Of a stretch of DNA of 64,000 nucleotides, positions 1-10,203 are shown one piece after another. The translations under genes were made by a program, and so were the position numbers. The stretch lies in contig NZ_CP110128.1 in NCBI RefSeq assembly GCF_028471945.1, forward strand, positions 732,501 to 796,500. Reading direction: 5' to 3'. Within the stretch, counting starts at the first letter, position 1. Each line of letters begins with the position of its first letter. This DNA comes from Pseudomonas sp. WJP1 (lineage in GTDB: Bacteria > Pseudomonadota > Gammaproteobacteria > Pseudomonadales > Pseudomonadaceae). Below the pieces are notes generated by a model. That model made no database searches and was not told the origin of the DNA. It saw only the letters and a list, made by a program, of their open reading frames with translations.

Positions 1-2070
1 GGCCGTGATCCGCTGTTGATCGCGGTGGAGCATCTACTCAAGCTGCCGGACAGCCGTTTCCCGGTCAGCGAGATTCTCGACCTGCTGGACGTGCCCGCGC
101 TCCGGGAGCGCTTCGGCGTAGAGGAACGCGACCTGCCAACCCTGCACCGCTGGATCGAAGGAGCAGGCATCCGCTGGGGAATGAATGCCGAGCAGCGTGC
201 AGGCCTGGGCCTGCCTGAAGCGTTGGAGCAAAACAGTTGGCGTTTTGGCCTGCGGCGGATGTTGCTCGGGTACGCCGTTGGCAGTTCCGGTGCCTGTGGC
301 GGCATCGAACCCTACGACGAGATCGGTGGTCTGGATGCTGCCCTCATAGGCCCGCTGGTTGCGCTGCTGGATGCGCTGGAAATTGCCCACCACGAGCTCT
401 CTCGACCGGCCTCGCCCCAGCAATGGAGCCTGCGCTTGCAGGCATTGGTGGCCCTGTTCTTCCGGGCCAGTAACGAGCACGACGAGTATTTGCTGACGCA
501 GCTGGAAACGTTGCGTGAAACCTGGCTGGAGAACTGTGAGTCAGTGGGCTTGCACGACGAACTGCCGCTGACCGTGGTCCGTGAAGCCTGGCTGGCCGGG
601 CTCGATCAGGGGCGGTTGTCCCAGCGTTTTCTGGCCGGAGCGGTTAACTTCTGTACCTTGATGCCCATGCGCGCCATCCCGTTCAAACTGGTGTGTCTGC
701 TGGGGATGAACGATGGCGACTACCCGCGGGCACAGCCGCCACTGGACTTCGACCTCATGGGCAGCGACTACCGCCCCGGCGATCGCTCGCGGCGTGAGGA
801 TGACCGCTACTTGCTGCTGGAGGCCTTGTTGTCTGCACGCGATCAACTCTATGTGAGCTGGGTCGGTCGCAGCATTCGCGATAACAGCGAGCGCCCGGCA
901 TCGGTGTTGATCGGCCAGCTCCGTGACCACCTGGCCAGCGGTTGGCGATCGGACGATGCCGAGCAAGACTTGCTTGAGTCCATGACCCAGGAGCATCCGC
1001 TGCAACCCTTCAGTGCCCGTTACTTCCATCAGGGCGATGTCCTGTTCAGCTATGCCAGTGAGTGGCAGGTACTCCATCAAGCCAGTGGGCCAGCGCCTGG
1101 CCACGCGATACTCGATGCCCACGTCCAGGAGGAGCCGCTGAGTCTTGGGCAGCTGCAGGATTTCCTGCGCAACCCGGTGCGGCATTTCTTCAGCCAGCGA
1201 TTGAAAGTGTTCTTTGAAGCGGCCGAAGCGCCTTTGGCCGATGAAGAACCCTTTGTCCTCGATGCCTTGCAACGCTATGGCCTGAGCGACAGTTTGCTCG
1301 GCGCGGCACTGGCAGATCTGGATAACAGCGACCGGGTGCTGGAGGCGCACGCCAGTCGCCTGCAAAACAGTGGGCTGCTGCCCATGGCGGGATTTGGCGA
1401 ATGCCTGCAGCGCGAGCTGATCGAACCCTTGCCGGATCTGCTTGCACGTTATCAACAGCTCCTGGCTTTGTGGCCAACCCCCCTGACCAGTGCCCTGCCA
1501 GTCAATCTGCAAGTGGATGACCTGCGTATCGAGGGCTGGCTCAGCGGCCTGCATCAGCGTGCTGACGGTGGCTTGCTGGCGGTCACGACGATCCCCAACA
1601 GCATCGGTTCGATCAAGGCCCGCAAATGGCATCGGCTGACACGGCCGTGGGTCAACCATCTGGTGGCGTGCGCCAGCGGCATGCCGATGACCACTGCCTT
1701 GGTGGCCAGTGACGACAGCTTGCTGCTCGACCCGATTGCACAGGACAGTGCCTTGCGCACCCTGGGTGATCTGTTGCAGGCCTGGCAATCAGGCATGCGC
1801 CAGCCGCTGCCGATTGCGGTCAAGACCGCCTTCGCCTGGCTTGGGCAAACCGATCCGGTCAAAGCCCAGGCCGCTGCCCGCAAGGCCTATGAGGGGGACG
1901 GTTTGACCACTGACGGTGAGCGCCGCGAAAGCGTGGCGCTCGCGCGGCAGTTCGCCGATTACGACGCCCTGGTCGCCGACGAGACGTTCGCCGATTGGTG
2001 CGACGCCCTGTATCGACCGCTGATCGAGGCCCCTTGGCGTTCAGTGTCCAGTGAGGAAAACCGCCCATGA
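1..2070 (+). CDS. recC: RecBCD subunit RecC, 3' part (5' end outside window)
   Basis: Gamma subunit of the RecBCD (exonuclease V) helicase/nuclease, which recognises Chi and holds the complex together during double-strand break repair. The reading frame is open from base 1, so the N-terminal part lies upstream; about 690 C-terminal residues are present, against roughly 1120 for the E. coli protein. Recognisable RecC stretches include the FCTLMPMRAIPFK block followed by LLGMNDGDYPR, typical of the inactivated helicase domain. The TGA stop overlaps the recB ATG (ATGA), which points to translational coupling in a recC-recB-recD operon. The truncation is due to the window edge. Confidence 0.95.
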   Translation, partial: GRDPLLIAVEHLLKLPDSRFPVSEILDLLDVPALRERFGVEERDLPTLHRWIEGAGIRWGMNAEQRAGLGLPEALEQNSWRFGLRRMLLGYAVGSSGACGGIEPYDEIGGLDAALIGPLVALLDALEIAHHELSRPASPQQWSLRLQALVALFFRASNEHDEYLLTQLETLRETWLENCESVGLHDELPLTVVREAWLAGLDQGRLSQRFLAGAVNFCTLMPMRAIPFKLVCLLGMNDGDYPRAQPPLDFDLMGSDYRPGDRSRREDDRYLLLEALLSARDQLYVSWVGRSIRDNSERPASVLIGQLRDHLASGWRSDDAEQDLLESMTQEHPLQPFSARYFHQGDVLFSYASEWQVLHQASGPAPGHAILDAHVQEEPLSLGQLQDFLRNPVRHFFSQRLKVFFEAAEAPLADEEPFVLDALQRYGLSDSLLGAALADLDNSDRVLEAHASRLQNSGLLPMAGFGECLQRELIEPLPDLLARYQQLLALWPTPLTSALPVNLQVDDLRIEGWLSGLHQRADGGLLAVTTIPNSIGSIKARKWHRLTRPWVNHLVACASGMPMTTALVASDDSLLLDPIAQDSALRTLGDLLQAWQSGMRQPLPIAVKTAFAWLGQTDPVKAQAAARKAYEGDGLTTDGERRESVALARQFADYDALVADETFADWCDALYRPLIEAPWRSVSSEENRP

Positions 2071-5000
2071 CCACCCAGACACCCTTGGCCCTGGCGTTCC
2101 CGCTGCGTGGCAGCCAACTGATCGAGGCCAGTGCCGGGACCGGCAAGACCTTCACCATTTCCGCACTCTACCTGCGCCTGGTCCTGGGCCATGGTGCAGA
2201 CGCCAGTGGTTTCGGACGTGAGCTGCTGCCGCCACAGATCCTCGTGGTGACCTTTACCGATGCCGCCACCAAAGAGCTGCGCGAACGTATCCGTACTCGC
2301 CTGGCAGAAGCCGCGCGGTTTTTCCGCGACGAAACGCCGGCCCCCGACGGGCTGATCGACCAGTTGCGTGAACAATACGCACCCGAGCAGTGGCCCGGCT
2401 GCGCCAATCGCCTGGACATCGCCGCGCAGTGGATGGATGAGGCGGCGGTGTCGACCATCCACAGTTGGTGCCAGCGCATGTTGCGCGAGCACGCCTTTGA
2501 CAGCGGCAGCCTGTTTACCCAGACCCTGGAAACCGACCACAGCGATCTGCTCGGTGAAGTCCTGCGCGACTACTGGCGGCTGTTCTGTTATCCGATGCAG
2601 GGCGATGCGTTGAACTGGGTGCGCAGCAATTGGGGCGGGCCCGCGGCCTTGTTGCCGCGAATCCGCGGGTTGTTCGCCAGTGAGCGCGACACCCTCAGCG
2701 ATAAAGATCCGGCGCAGTTGATCAGCGAATGCCTGCAGGCGCGGCGAGCCGCCTTGCTCGAGCTCAAGAGGCCGTGGAGCCAGTGGGCCGACGAGTTGCT
2801 GGCCCTGTGTCACGAAGGTGTCGCCAGCAAGAGCGTCGACGGGCGCAAGATGCAGGCGCGGTATTTCGAGCCCTGGTTCGAGAAAATCAAAGCCTGGGCC
2901 GAAGACGAGTCCCTTGAGCAACTGGATATCGGTACCGGCTTCACGCGACTGACCCCTGACGGCATGGCCGAAGCCTGGAAGAAGGGCCCCGCCCCGGATC
3001 ATCCGGGCCTGGACGCGATGCCCGCGCTAAAGGCCTGTCTCGATAGCTTGCCGACGCCCGATGCCGCCGTGCTGCAACACGCTGCCCATTGGGTGGGGGC
3101 GCGTTTCGAAGAGGAAAAGCGCCGTCGTGCGGAAATGGGCTTTGACGACATGTTGCTGCGCCTGGATGCGGCGCTGCAAAGCGATGGCGGCGAGCGCCTG
3201 GCGAGCTTGATCCGCGAACAGTTCCCGGTGGCGTTGATCGACGAATTCCAGGACACCGACCCGGTGCAGTACCGGATCTTCGAGAGCATCTACCGCATTG
3301 AAGACAACAGTCCCGAGAGCGGACTGTTCCTGATCGGCGACCCGAAGCAGGCGATCTACGCCTTCCGCGGCGCCGACATCTATACCTACCTGCGTGCCCG
3401 TCAGGCGACCACCGGCCGCCTGCATACCCTGGGCACCAACTTCCGTTCGAGCCATGGCATGGTCAGTGCCGTGAACCATGTGTTCGACTATGCCGAGTCT
3501 CGCGAGTCGGGGCGCGGGGCTTTTCTGTTCCGGGAAAAAAACGGCGACAACCCGGTGCCGTTCCTGCCTGTCGAGTCCCAGGGGCGCAAAGAAGTCCTGC
3601 GCATCAATCATCAGGCAGTACCGGCGTTGAACATCTGGCACTTGTCCGCCGAGCAGCCGATGTCCGGTGCGGTCTATCGCCAGCAACTGGCCGCCGCCTG
3701 CGCCAGTGAAATCACCGCCTTGCTCAACGGCGGGCAACAAGGCGTTGCCGGGCTCGTGCGTGACGACCAGGCGCTGAAAGGCCTGATGCCCTCGGACATT
3801 GCCATCCTCGTGCGCGACGGCAAGGAAGCCCAGGCGGTGCGTTCCGAGCTTGCTGCTCGAGGTGTGCGCAGCGTTTACCTGTCGGACAAGGACTCGGTGT
3901 TCGCCGCGCAGGAAGCCCACGACGTGCTGACCTGGCTCAAGGCTTGTGCCGAGCCGGACGTCGAGCGGCCACTGCGCGCTGCATTGGCCAGCATCACGCT
4001 GAACCTGTCGTTGGTCGAACTGGAACAGTTGAACCAGGACGAACTGGCCTGGGAAGCGCGAGTGATGCAGTTCCGCCATTATCGCGAACTCTGGCGCAAA
4101 CAGGGTGTGTTGCCGATGCTGCGACGCTTGCTGCATGACTTCAGGCTGCCCCAGGCATTGATGGCGCGTAGCGATGGCGAGCGGGTGCTGACCAACCTGC
4201 TGCACCTGTCCGAATTGCTGCAACAGGCGGCCGCTGAACTTGACGGCGAGCAGGCCTTGATCCGGCATTTGTCCGAACACCTGGCCTTGTCGGGCCAGGC
4301 GGGGGAAGAGCAGATCCTGCGCCTGGAAAGCGATGAGCAACTGGTCAAGGTCGTGACCATCCACAAGTCCAAGGGGCTGGAGTACCCGTTGGTGTTCCTG
4401 CCGTTCATTTGCTCGGCCAAACCGGTGGATGGCAGCCGCCTGCCATTGCATTACCACGACGCCGCGGGCAAGGCCCAAGTGAGTTTGAACCCCACGGCCG
4501 AACTGATTGCCCTGGCCGATGACGAGCGTCTGGCCGAAGACCTGCGCCTGCTGTATGTGGCCCTGACCCGGGCGCAGCACGCCTGCTGGCTCGGTGTGGC
4601 GGATCTCAAGCGTGGTAACGGCAACAGTTCGGTGCTGCACCTGTCGGCACTGGGCTATCTGTTGGGCGGTGGTGCCTGCCTGAACGAGTCGGCGGGTTTG
4701 CTGGCCTGGTTGCGAGACCTGCAACAGGGCTGTCCGTCGATGGGCTATGGCGAAATTCCCGAGGCCACCACCGAGCACTACCATCCACCGCAGAATACCG
4801 CCGCGTTGCTGGCGCCGTTGACGGTGCAACGCAAGGCCAGTGAAAACTGGTGGATTGCCTCTTACAGCGCCTTGCGCATCGGCGACAGCCTGAGCATTGG
4901 CAGTGACCAGGCACCCGAAAGCCCGCAGGCACAGAAACTCTTCGATGACGAACGTCTCGACCCGCATGCCCCCCGGGAGATGGTGGCCGGTGGTGCCGAT

Positions 5001-5759
5001 ATCCATCGATTCCCCCGTGGCCCGAACCCGGGCACCTTTCTCCATGGCTTGCTCGAATGGGCAGGCAACGAAGGTTTCGCCGTCACCCCACAAGCCGTGG
5101 AAGATGCGATTGGCCGTCGCTGCAACCGCCGTGGCTGGGAAGGCTGGATCAGCACGCTGAGTGAATGGTTGCAGCATCTGCTCAAGTCGCCCTTGCCGCT
5201 GGGCAGCGACGAGGCTCCGGTGATATTCGGGCAGTTGGCCCAGTACCGGGTCGAGATGGAGTTCTGGTTCGCCAGCCACAAGGTCGATGTACTCAAGCTC
5301 GATGCCCTGGTGTGCCAATACACCCACAACGGCGTGCCGCGGGTGGCCGCCGAACCGGTGATGCTCAACGGCATGTTCAAGGGCTTCATCGACCTGACGT
5401 TCGAACATGACGGCCGCTACTACGTCGCCGACTACAAATCCAACTGGCTCGGGGTCGACGACGCGGCCTATACCGAGCAGGCCATGGAGCAGTCGATCCT
5501 CGACAACCGCTACGACCTGCAATACGTGCTGTACCTGCTGGCCCTGCATCGCCAGCTCAAGGCCCGGCTGGCCGATTACGATTACGACCGGCATGTCGGA
5601 GGGGCGCTGTACCTGTTCCTGCGCGGTACCCGTGCGCCAAGCCAGGGCGTATTTTTCGCCCGCCCGCCCCGGGCCTTGATCGAGCAACTAGACCGCCTGT
5701 TCCAAGGCAAGCCGGAGCCCAGGGTCGAACCCGCCTGGGAACAGGGAGTACTGCTATGA
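2067..5759 (+). CDS. recB: RecBCD subunit RecB, helicase-nuclease
   Basis: Beta subunit of RecBCD: 3'-5' UvrD-type helicase plus nuclease that degrades and resects DNA ends and loads RecA. 1230 residues, slightly longer than E. coli RecB (1180). Walker A ASAGTGKT lies at residues 21-28; the DEFQDTDPVQ Walker B/motif II is near residue 393; motif VVTIHKSKGLEYPLVF marks helicase motif V. The C-terminal nuclease has the conserved DYKSNWLG near residue 1121, carrying the Asp and Lys metal/catalytic residues. It overlaps recC at its start and recD at its stop by ATGA. No sign of inactivation. Confidence 0.97.
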   Translation: MTTQTPLALAFPLRGSQLIEASAGTGKTFTISALYLRLVLGHGADASGFGRELLPPQILVVTFTDAATKELRERIRTRLAEAARFFRDETPAPDGLIDQLREQYAPEQWPGCANRLDIAAQWMDEAAVSTIHSWCQRMLREHAFDSGSLFTQTLETDHSDLLGEVLRDYWRLFCYPMQGDALNWVRSNWGGPAALLPRIRGLFASERDTLSDKDPAQLISECLQARRAALLELKRPWSQWADELLALCHEGVASKSVDGRKMQARYFEPWFEKIKAWAEDESLEQLDIGTGFTRLTPDGMAEAWKKGPAPDHPGLDAMPALKACLDSLPTPDAAVLQHAAHWVGARFEEEKRRRAEMGFDDMLLRLDAALQSDGGERLASLIREQFPVALIDEFQDTDPVQYRIFESIYRIEDNSPESGLFLIGDPKQAIYAFRGADIYTYLRARQATTGRLHTLGTNFRSSHGMVSAVNHVFDYAESRESGRGAFLFREKNGDNPVPFLPVESQGRKEVLRINHQAVPALNIWHLSAEQPMSGAVYRQQLAAACASEITALLNGGQQGVAGLVRDDQALKGLMPSDIAILVRDGKEAQAVRSELAARGVRSVYLSDKDSVFAAQEAHDVLTWLKACAEPDVERPLRAALASITLNLSLVELEQLNQDELAWEARVMQFRHYRELWRKQGVLPMLRRLLHDFRLPQALMARSDGERVLTNLLHLSELLQQAAAELDGEQALIRHLSEHLALSGQAGEEQILRLESDEQLVKVVTIHKSKGLEYPLVFLPFICSAKPVDGSRLPLHYHDAAGKAQVSLNPTAELIALADDERLAEDLRLLYVALTRAQHACWLGVADLKRGNGNSSVLHLSALGYLLGGGACLNESAGLLAWLRDLQQGCPSMGYGEIPEATTEHYHPPQNTAALLAPLTVQRKASENWWIASYSALRIGDSLSIGSDQAPESPQAQKLFDDERLDPHAPREMVAGGADIHRFPRGPNPGTFLHGLLEWAGNEGFAVTPQAVEDAIGRRCNRRGWEGWISTLSEWLQHLLKSPLPLGSDEAPVIFGQLAQYRVEMEFWFASHKVDVLKLDALVCQYTHNGVPRVAAEPVMLNGMFKGFIDLTFEHDGRYYVADYKSNWLGVDDAAYTEQAMEQSILDNRYDLQYVLYLLALHRQLKARLADYDYDRHVGGALYLFLRGTRAPSQGVFFARPPRALIEQLDRLFQGKPEPRVEPAWEQGVLL

Positions 5760-7855
5760 ACCGTACCTTCGCCGATGTGCTGTCGACGCCACTGAGCGCC
5801 GACAGCCTGGCGCAACTCACCCCATTGAGTCGTGCCGAAGACTTGTTGCTGCTGCTCACGCGCTGGGTCGAGCGCGGCTGGTTGCGAGCACTGGACAAGG
5901 CCTTCGTCGGCTTTCTCCACGAGCTGGCCCCGGATGACGATCCGCTGGTGCTGCTGGCGGCGGCATTGACCAGTCACCAGTTGGGGCACGGGCATGTGTG
6001 CCTGGATCTGTTCGAGACCCTCAAGGAGCCCGATTTCGCCCTGTCGCTGCCACCGGAAGGCGACCTGCAAGGTGGCGCGATGTTGCTACCTTCGCAGCTG
6101 CTGGAAGGACTGGATGGCGCCCATTGGTGCAAGGCGCTGGCCGGCAGCAGCCTGGTTGCATTGGCTGCGGACGAGCGTGACAGCGTGCAACAGCGGCCCC
6201 TGGTGTTGGCCGGCAAGCGCCTGTACCTGCGGCGCTACTGGGCCTACGAGCGGCGTATCGACAATGCCTTGCGTGAGCGCCTTGCAGTGCATGAGAGCGC
6301 ACCGGATGATTTGTTGCAGCGCCTGACGGGGCTGTTCGGTCCGGCCAGGCCCGGTGAGGTCATCGACTGGCAGAAACTCGCCTGCGCCCTGGCGACGCGC
6401 AGTGCTTTCAGCATCGTCACCGGCGGCCCGGGAACCGGCAAGACCACCACGGTGGTGCGCTTGCTCGCTTTACTCCAGGCCCCGGCGGTAGAGGCGGGCA
6501 AGCCGCTGCGCATTCGTCTTGCCGCGCCCACCGGCAAGGCCGCGGCGCGGCTGACCGAATCCATCAGTGCGCAAGTGCGCACGCTGAAAGTCTCTGAAGC
6601 CATCCGCGATAAAATTCCCTCTGATGTCACCACCGTGCACCGCCTGCTGGGCAGCCGTCCGGGGACGCGGCATTTCCGTCACCACGCCGGCAATCCCTTG
6701 CCGCTGGATGTTCTGGTGGTGGACGAAGCGTCGATGATCGACCTGGAAATGATGGCCAACCTGCTCGACGCACTGCCGGCTCATGCCCGCCTGGTGCTGC
6801 TGGGTGACAAGGACCAGCTGGCGTCGGTGGAGGCCGGTGCCGTGCTGGGCGATCTGTGTCGCGACGCCGAAGCGGGCTGGTATAGCCCGCAGACTCTCCA
6901 CTGGCTGCAGGCCGTTAGTGGCGAAAGCCTGGACGCCAGCGGATTAGAAGAAGATACCCAAGGCACCCATCCGCTGGCCCAGCAGGTGGTGATGTTGCGC
7001 CACTCGCGGCGATTCGGCGAAGGCAGCGGCATTGGCCAGCTGGCCCGTTGGGTGAACCAGCAACAGCCTGCGCAAGCCAGGAAATTGTTGGCGGCGCGAA
7101 GCCACGACGATGTGTTCTGCCTGTCCCTGCGTAATGAACAGGACCGGGCGCTGGAGCGTCTGTTGCTCGAAGGTCACGGTGAGGGGCCGCAAGGTTACCG
7201 CTACTACTTGAGCCTGCTGCGCAACCAGCGTCCAGCAATCGATTGTCCCCTTGAAGACGCGCGTTGGACCGATTGGGCCCGGCAGGTGCTGCAGGCATTC
7301 GATGCCTTCCAGTTGTTGTGTGCCGTACGCAAAGGCCCTTGGGGCGTGGAAGGCTTGAACCAGCGGGTGACCGGCGCCTTGCTGAAGGCTCGGCTGATCG
7401 ACAGCGACCAGCAGTGGTACGAAGGTCGGCCGGTGCTGATGACCCGCAATGATTACGGCCTGGGCTTGATGAATGGCGACATCGGCATTGCCCTCAAGCT
7501 TCCCGAGCGCGAGGGGCCCGAGGCCGGGAAACCGGTGCTGCGGGTAGCCTTCCCGAGGAACGACGGACAGGGCGGTGTGCGTTTTGTGTTGCCCAGCCGC
7601 CTGAATGATGTCGAGACCGTGTACGCCATGACCGTGCACAAGTCCCAGGGCTCGGAATTCGCCCACACCGCGTTGATCCTGCCCGACGCCCTGAACCCGG
7701 TGCTCACCAAGGAGCTGATCTACACCGGCATCACCCGGGCCAAGGACTGGTTCACATTGATCGAACCTCGCTCAGGCGTCTTCGAAGAGGCGGTGCGGCG
7801 TCGGGTCAAACGCTTGAGCGGTCTGATGCTGGAACTCAAGGAGGCGAGCGACTGA
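5756..7855 (+). CDS. recD: RecBCD subunit RecD, 5'-3' helicase
   Basis: Alpha subunit of RecBCD, a fast SF1B 5'-3' helicase. 699 residues (E. coli 608). Walker A GGPGTGKTTT is near residue 222-231, the VVDEASMIDLEMM Walker B near residue 322, and the C-terminal TVHKSQGSEFAHT motif with ITRAK near the end is typical of RecD/TraA helicases. The ATG overlaps the recB stop by ATGA, so the three subunits appear to be translated together. No intrinsic terminator is seen immediately after its TGA. Confidence 0.96.
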   Translation: MNRTFADVLSTPLSADSLAQLTPLSRAEDLLLLLTRWVERGWLRALDKAFVGFLHELAPDDDPLVLLAAALTSHQLGHGHVCLDLFETLKEPDFALSLPPEGDLQGGAMLLPSQLLEGLDGAHWCKALAGSSLVALAADERDSVQQRPLVLAGKRLYLRRYWAYERRIDNALRERLAVHESAPDDLLQRLTGLFGPARPGEVIDWQKLACALATRSAFSIVTGGPGTGKTTTVVRLLALLQAPAVEAGKPLRIRLAAPTGKAAARLTESISAQVRTLKVSEAIRDKIPSDVTTVHRLLGSRPGTRHFRHHAGNPLPLDVLVVDEASMIDLEMMANLLDALPAHARLVLLGDKDQLASVEAGAVLGDLCRDAEAGWYSPQTLHWLQAVSGESLDASGLEEDTQGTHPLAQQVVMLRHSRRFGEGSGIGQLARWVNQQQPAQARKLLAARSHDDVFCLSLRNEQDRALERLLLEGHGEGPQGYRYYLSLLRNQRPAIDCPLEDARWTDWARQVLQAFDAFQLLCAVRKGPWGVEGLNQRVTGALLKARLIDSDQQWYEGRPVLMTRNDYGLGLMNGDIGIALKLPEREGPEAGKPVLRVAFPRNDGQGGVRFVLPSRLNDVETVYAMTVHKSQGSEFAHTALILPDALNPVLTKELIYTGITRAKDWFTLIEPRSGVFEEAVRRRVKRLSGLMLELKEASD

Positions 7856-7890
7856 CAGCGCTCGCAGCGCATCTGCCAAAAAGTGGACGA

Positions 7891-7976
7891 TACACTTCAC
7901 GCCATGAAAGCAACGTCAAAAAACCAGTTATTCAGCCACTGGCTCGCGACAAAATTTTATCGTGGCGTGAAGTGTA
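7891..7976. repeat. Widely spaced 14-bp perfect inverted repeat upstream of acyltransferase
   Basis: Arms tacacttcacgcca (7891-7904) and tggcgtgaagtgta (7963-7976) are perfect reverse complements separated by 58 bases. A smaller dyad, aagtg-N7-cactt (7881-7897), overlaps the left arm. The element lies in the A/T-rich 224-base gap between recD and the acyltransferase gene. It could be a two-site operator read through DNA looping or the stem of a long RNA hairpin; it does not resemble the REP elements found elsewhere in the window. Confidence 0.6.
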
Positions 7977-8079
7977 AAGCTCAAAAGGTGGCCTAGACTT
8001 CAGGCTTGAATGGTCTGGCTCCATGAGATTTTCACTGCTACGACTATTGGGTTTTCATATCCAAAGAGCGAATGCCAAT

Positions 8080-9090
8080 ATGAGTGATAGTTCCGTAGCA
8101 GGCTCTCGATTAAACGTACTTGATGGATGGCGCGGCATAAGTATCTTGCTGGTCCTGGCGTGTCACTTGCTACCACTTGGCCCAAAGTTTTTGCAGTTGA
8201 ATTCCGCCGCTGGCGTCATGGGCATGGCTATATTCTTTACGTTGTCGGGTTTCCTGATAACAAGTTTTCTGCTCAATAACGACAGCGTCATTGATTTTCT
8301 GATTCGCAGGTTCTTTCGCATTGTGCCGCTCGCCTGGCTATACATGGCTATTGTTTTGCCTATGATGAGCAGCCCTCCGGATTTCTACATCGCAAACTTT
8401 TTGTTCGTTGCCAACTGGCCACCCATGTGGCTTGGCAATATAAACGGCCATCTATGGAGTTTGTGCATGGAGGTCCAGTTTTACTTGGCCATCGCTTTGC
8501 TGGTCGTTCTGATGAGGAAAAGGTGGATGGTGCTGATCCCTTTTCTCGCCATCGCCGTCACGACCTACCGGGTCATGAATGATGCCCATGTCGTCATCAA
8601 TACCTATTACCGCATTGATGAAATACTGTCTGGCTGCATACTGGCGCTGATCTATCACAAAAGACTGGGCAGCAACCTTGTGAAAGCGCCGACACAAATG
8701 CTGGTCGTGCAAATAGCTTTATTCGCCCTGTTTGTGGTGTCCAGTCATCCTGACGGCGGTTTCATGAACTACTTGCGCCCCTATATTGCTGCAGCAATGG
8801 TGGGAAGCACGTTACTCAATGGCCGGACATTCATTGCCCATGTTCTGAACAACCGCATTTTGTTTTATATCGCCACCATCTCCTACGCACTCTACGTTGT
8901 TCATCCGTTGCTGGCGCATACCTGGCTGGGTAGCGGGGATACTGTCGTTAAATATCTGAAGCGTCCGTTGTTGTTCGCGGCAATTTTCATCACCGCGCAT
9001 ATATCCACCTTCTATTATGAAAAATGGTGGATTGCTTTTGGCAAGACGTTGTCCAGGAAAGTGGCTGGCCACCAACCGGTTACAACCTGA
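8080..9090 (+). CDS. Acyltransferase family 3 (OafA-like) membrane protein
   Basis: Integral membrane O-acyltransferase of the OafA/YrhL/NodX family, which usually acetylates cell-surface polysaccharide or lipid. 336 residues from the ATG at 8080. The frame remains open to an ATG at 8023, but that start lacks a ribosome-binding site, and the family signature LDGWRG with a following His (LACH) lies close to the N-terminus from 8080. About ten hydrophobic segments are visible, and the protein stops after the membrane domain (no SGNH domain). Codon use and base composition are clearly more A/T-rich than the neighbours, suggesting acquisition by transfer. Substrate cannot be deduced. Confidence 0.8.
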   Translation: MSDSSVAGSRLNVLDGWRGISILLVLACHLLPLGPKFLQLNSAAGVMGMAIFFTLSGFLITSFLLNNDSVIDFLIRRFFRIVPLAWLYMAIVLPMMSSPPDFYIANFLFVANWPPMWLGNINGHLWSLCMEVQFYLAIALLVVLMRKRWMVLIPFLAIAVTTYRVMNDAHVVINTYYRIDEILSGCILALIYHKRLGSNLVKAPTQMLVVQIALFALFVVSSHPDGGFMNYLRPYIAAAMVGSTLLNGRTFIAHVLNNRILFYIATISYALYVVHPLLAHTWLGSGDTVVKYLKRPLLFAAIFITAHISTFYYEKWWIAFGKTLSRKVAGHQPVTT

Positions 9091-9106
9091 GCGTTTTTGA
9101 AGGTCC

Positions 9107-10096
9107 TCAGTCGGCGAACTGCATTTGTCGACTGACCCCCATCAACAGGGCCTGATTCTGCTCAGTCACCGCGCGGATGTAATCCCACAACAGGGTAATC
9201 CGCTTGAGCTTCCTCAAATCCTCGCGGCAGTACATCCAGAATTGCCGGGTAATGTTGATTTCCTGCGGCAACACCGGCAGCAACCGCGGGTCCTGGGCGG
9301 CAAGGAAACACGGCAGGATGGCCAGCGATCGTCCTTGCTGCGCGGCCACGAACTGCGCGATCACGCTGGTGCTGCGCAAATTGGCGCTGGCACCGGGGAG
9401 CACGTTGGCCAGGTACAGCAGCTCGGAGCTGAACGCCAGGTCGTCGACATAACTGATGAACGCATGCTTGCCCAGGTCGGCGGGGCGGCGGATCGCCGGG
9501 TGTTTGTCGAGGTATTGCTGGGTCGCATACAGCTGCAGGCGGTAATCGGTCAGCTTGCAGCAGACATAGGGCCCGTGCTCCGGGCGTTCCAGGGCGATGA
9601 CGATGTCGGCCTCGCGCTTGGACAGGCTGATGAAGTGCGGCAGCGGCAGGATGTCCACCGAGATTGCAGGGTAGGCATCGACGAAATGGCTCAGTTGCGG
9701 GGTAATGAAAAAGCTGCCGAAACCTTCGGTGCAGCCCATGCGCACATGGCCGGACAACGCCACCCCGGACCCCGAGACCTGCTCGCAGGCCATGTGCAGC
9801 GTGCTTTCGATCGACTCGGCATAGCCCATCAGGCGCTGGCCTTCGGCGGTCAGGACAAAGCCGCTGGTCCGCGATTTCTCGAACAGCAAGGTGCCCAGCG
9901 AAGCTTCCAGTGAACTGATGCGTCGCGACACGGTGGTGTAGTCGACGGCCAGGCGCTTGGCCGCGGTGCTGGCCTTGCGGGTACGGGAGACCTCAAGGAA
10001 AAACTTGAGGTCATCCCAGTTCAGCGAACCTAGAGACGTGATGTTTTTTTGCATGATGGACCGGCTTTTATGTGCGTTCTTATTAGAAGTTTGCAC
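9107..10096 (-). CDS. LysR-family regulator divergent from mmsAB
   Basis: LysR-type transcriptional regulator with an N-terminal winged HTH ([21 protein letters not shown]... [11 protein letters not shown]) and a C-terminal substrate-binding domain. The GTG at 10096 is preferred because GGAG lies seven bases before it; an ATG at 10054 would remove 14 residues but has no clear ribosome-binding site. It is transcribed away from mmsA with a 107-base gap, the usual arrangement for a LysR protein controlling its neighbour. P. aeruginosa uses an AraC-type MmsR for mmsAB, so this would be a different regulator. The inducer is not evident. Confidence 0.85.
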   Translation of the reverse strand: MQTSNKNAHKSRSIMQKNITSLGSLNWDDLKFFLEVSRTRKASTAAKRLAVDYTTVSRRISSLEASLGTLLFEKSRTSGFVLTAEGQRLMGYAESIESTLHMACEQVSGSGVALSGHVRMGCTEGFGSFFITPQLSHFVDAYPAISVDILPLPHFISLSKREADIVIALERPEHGPYVCCKLTDYRLQLYATQQYLDKHPAIRRPADLGKHAFISYVDDLAFSSELLYLANVLPGASANLRSTSVIAQFVAAQQGRSLAILPCFLAAQDPRLLPVLPQEINITRQFWMYCREDLRKLKRITLLWDYIRAVTEQNQALLMGVSRQMQFAD

Positions 10097-10203
10097 ATCT
10101 ATACTCCAAAAACAGCCCGATCACCAATTCGCGGCACACGTCTTATCACAGGGTGACTTTTCGCCCTGGCTCCTGGAATAAAAACAAAGATTCGGAGACC
10201 CAC

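Noticed and set aside
3027..5687. 886-codon open frame on the minus strand across recB
   Set aside because: It lies inside recB and its translation is low-complexity Gln/Arg/Val-rich with no domain; it is a shadow of a GC-rich gene on the other strand.
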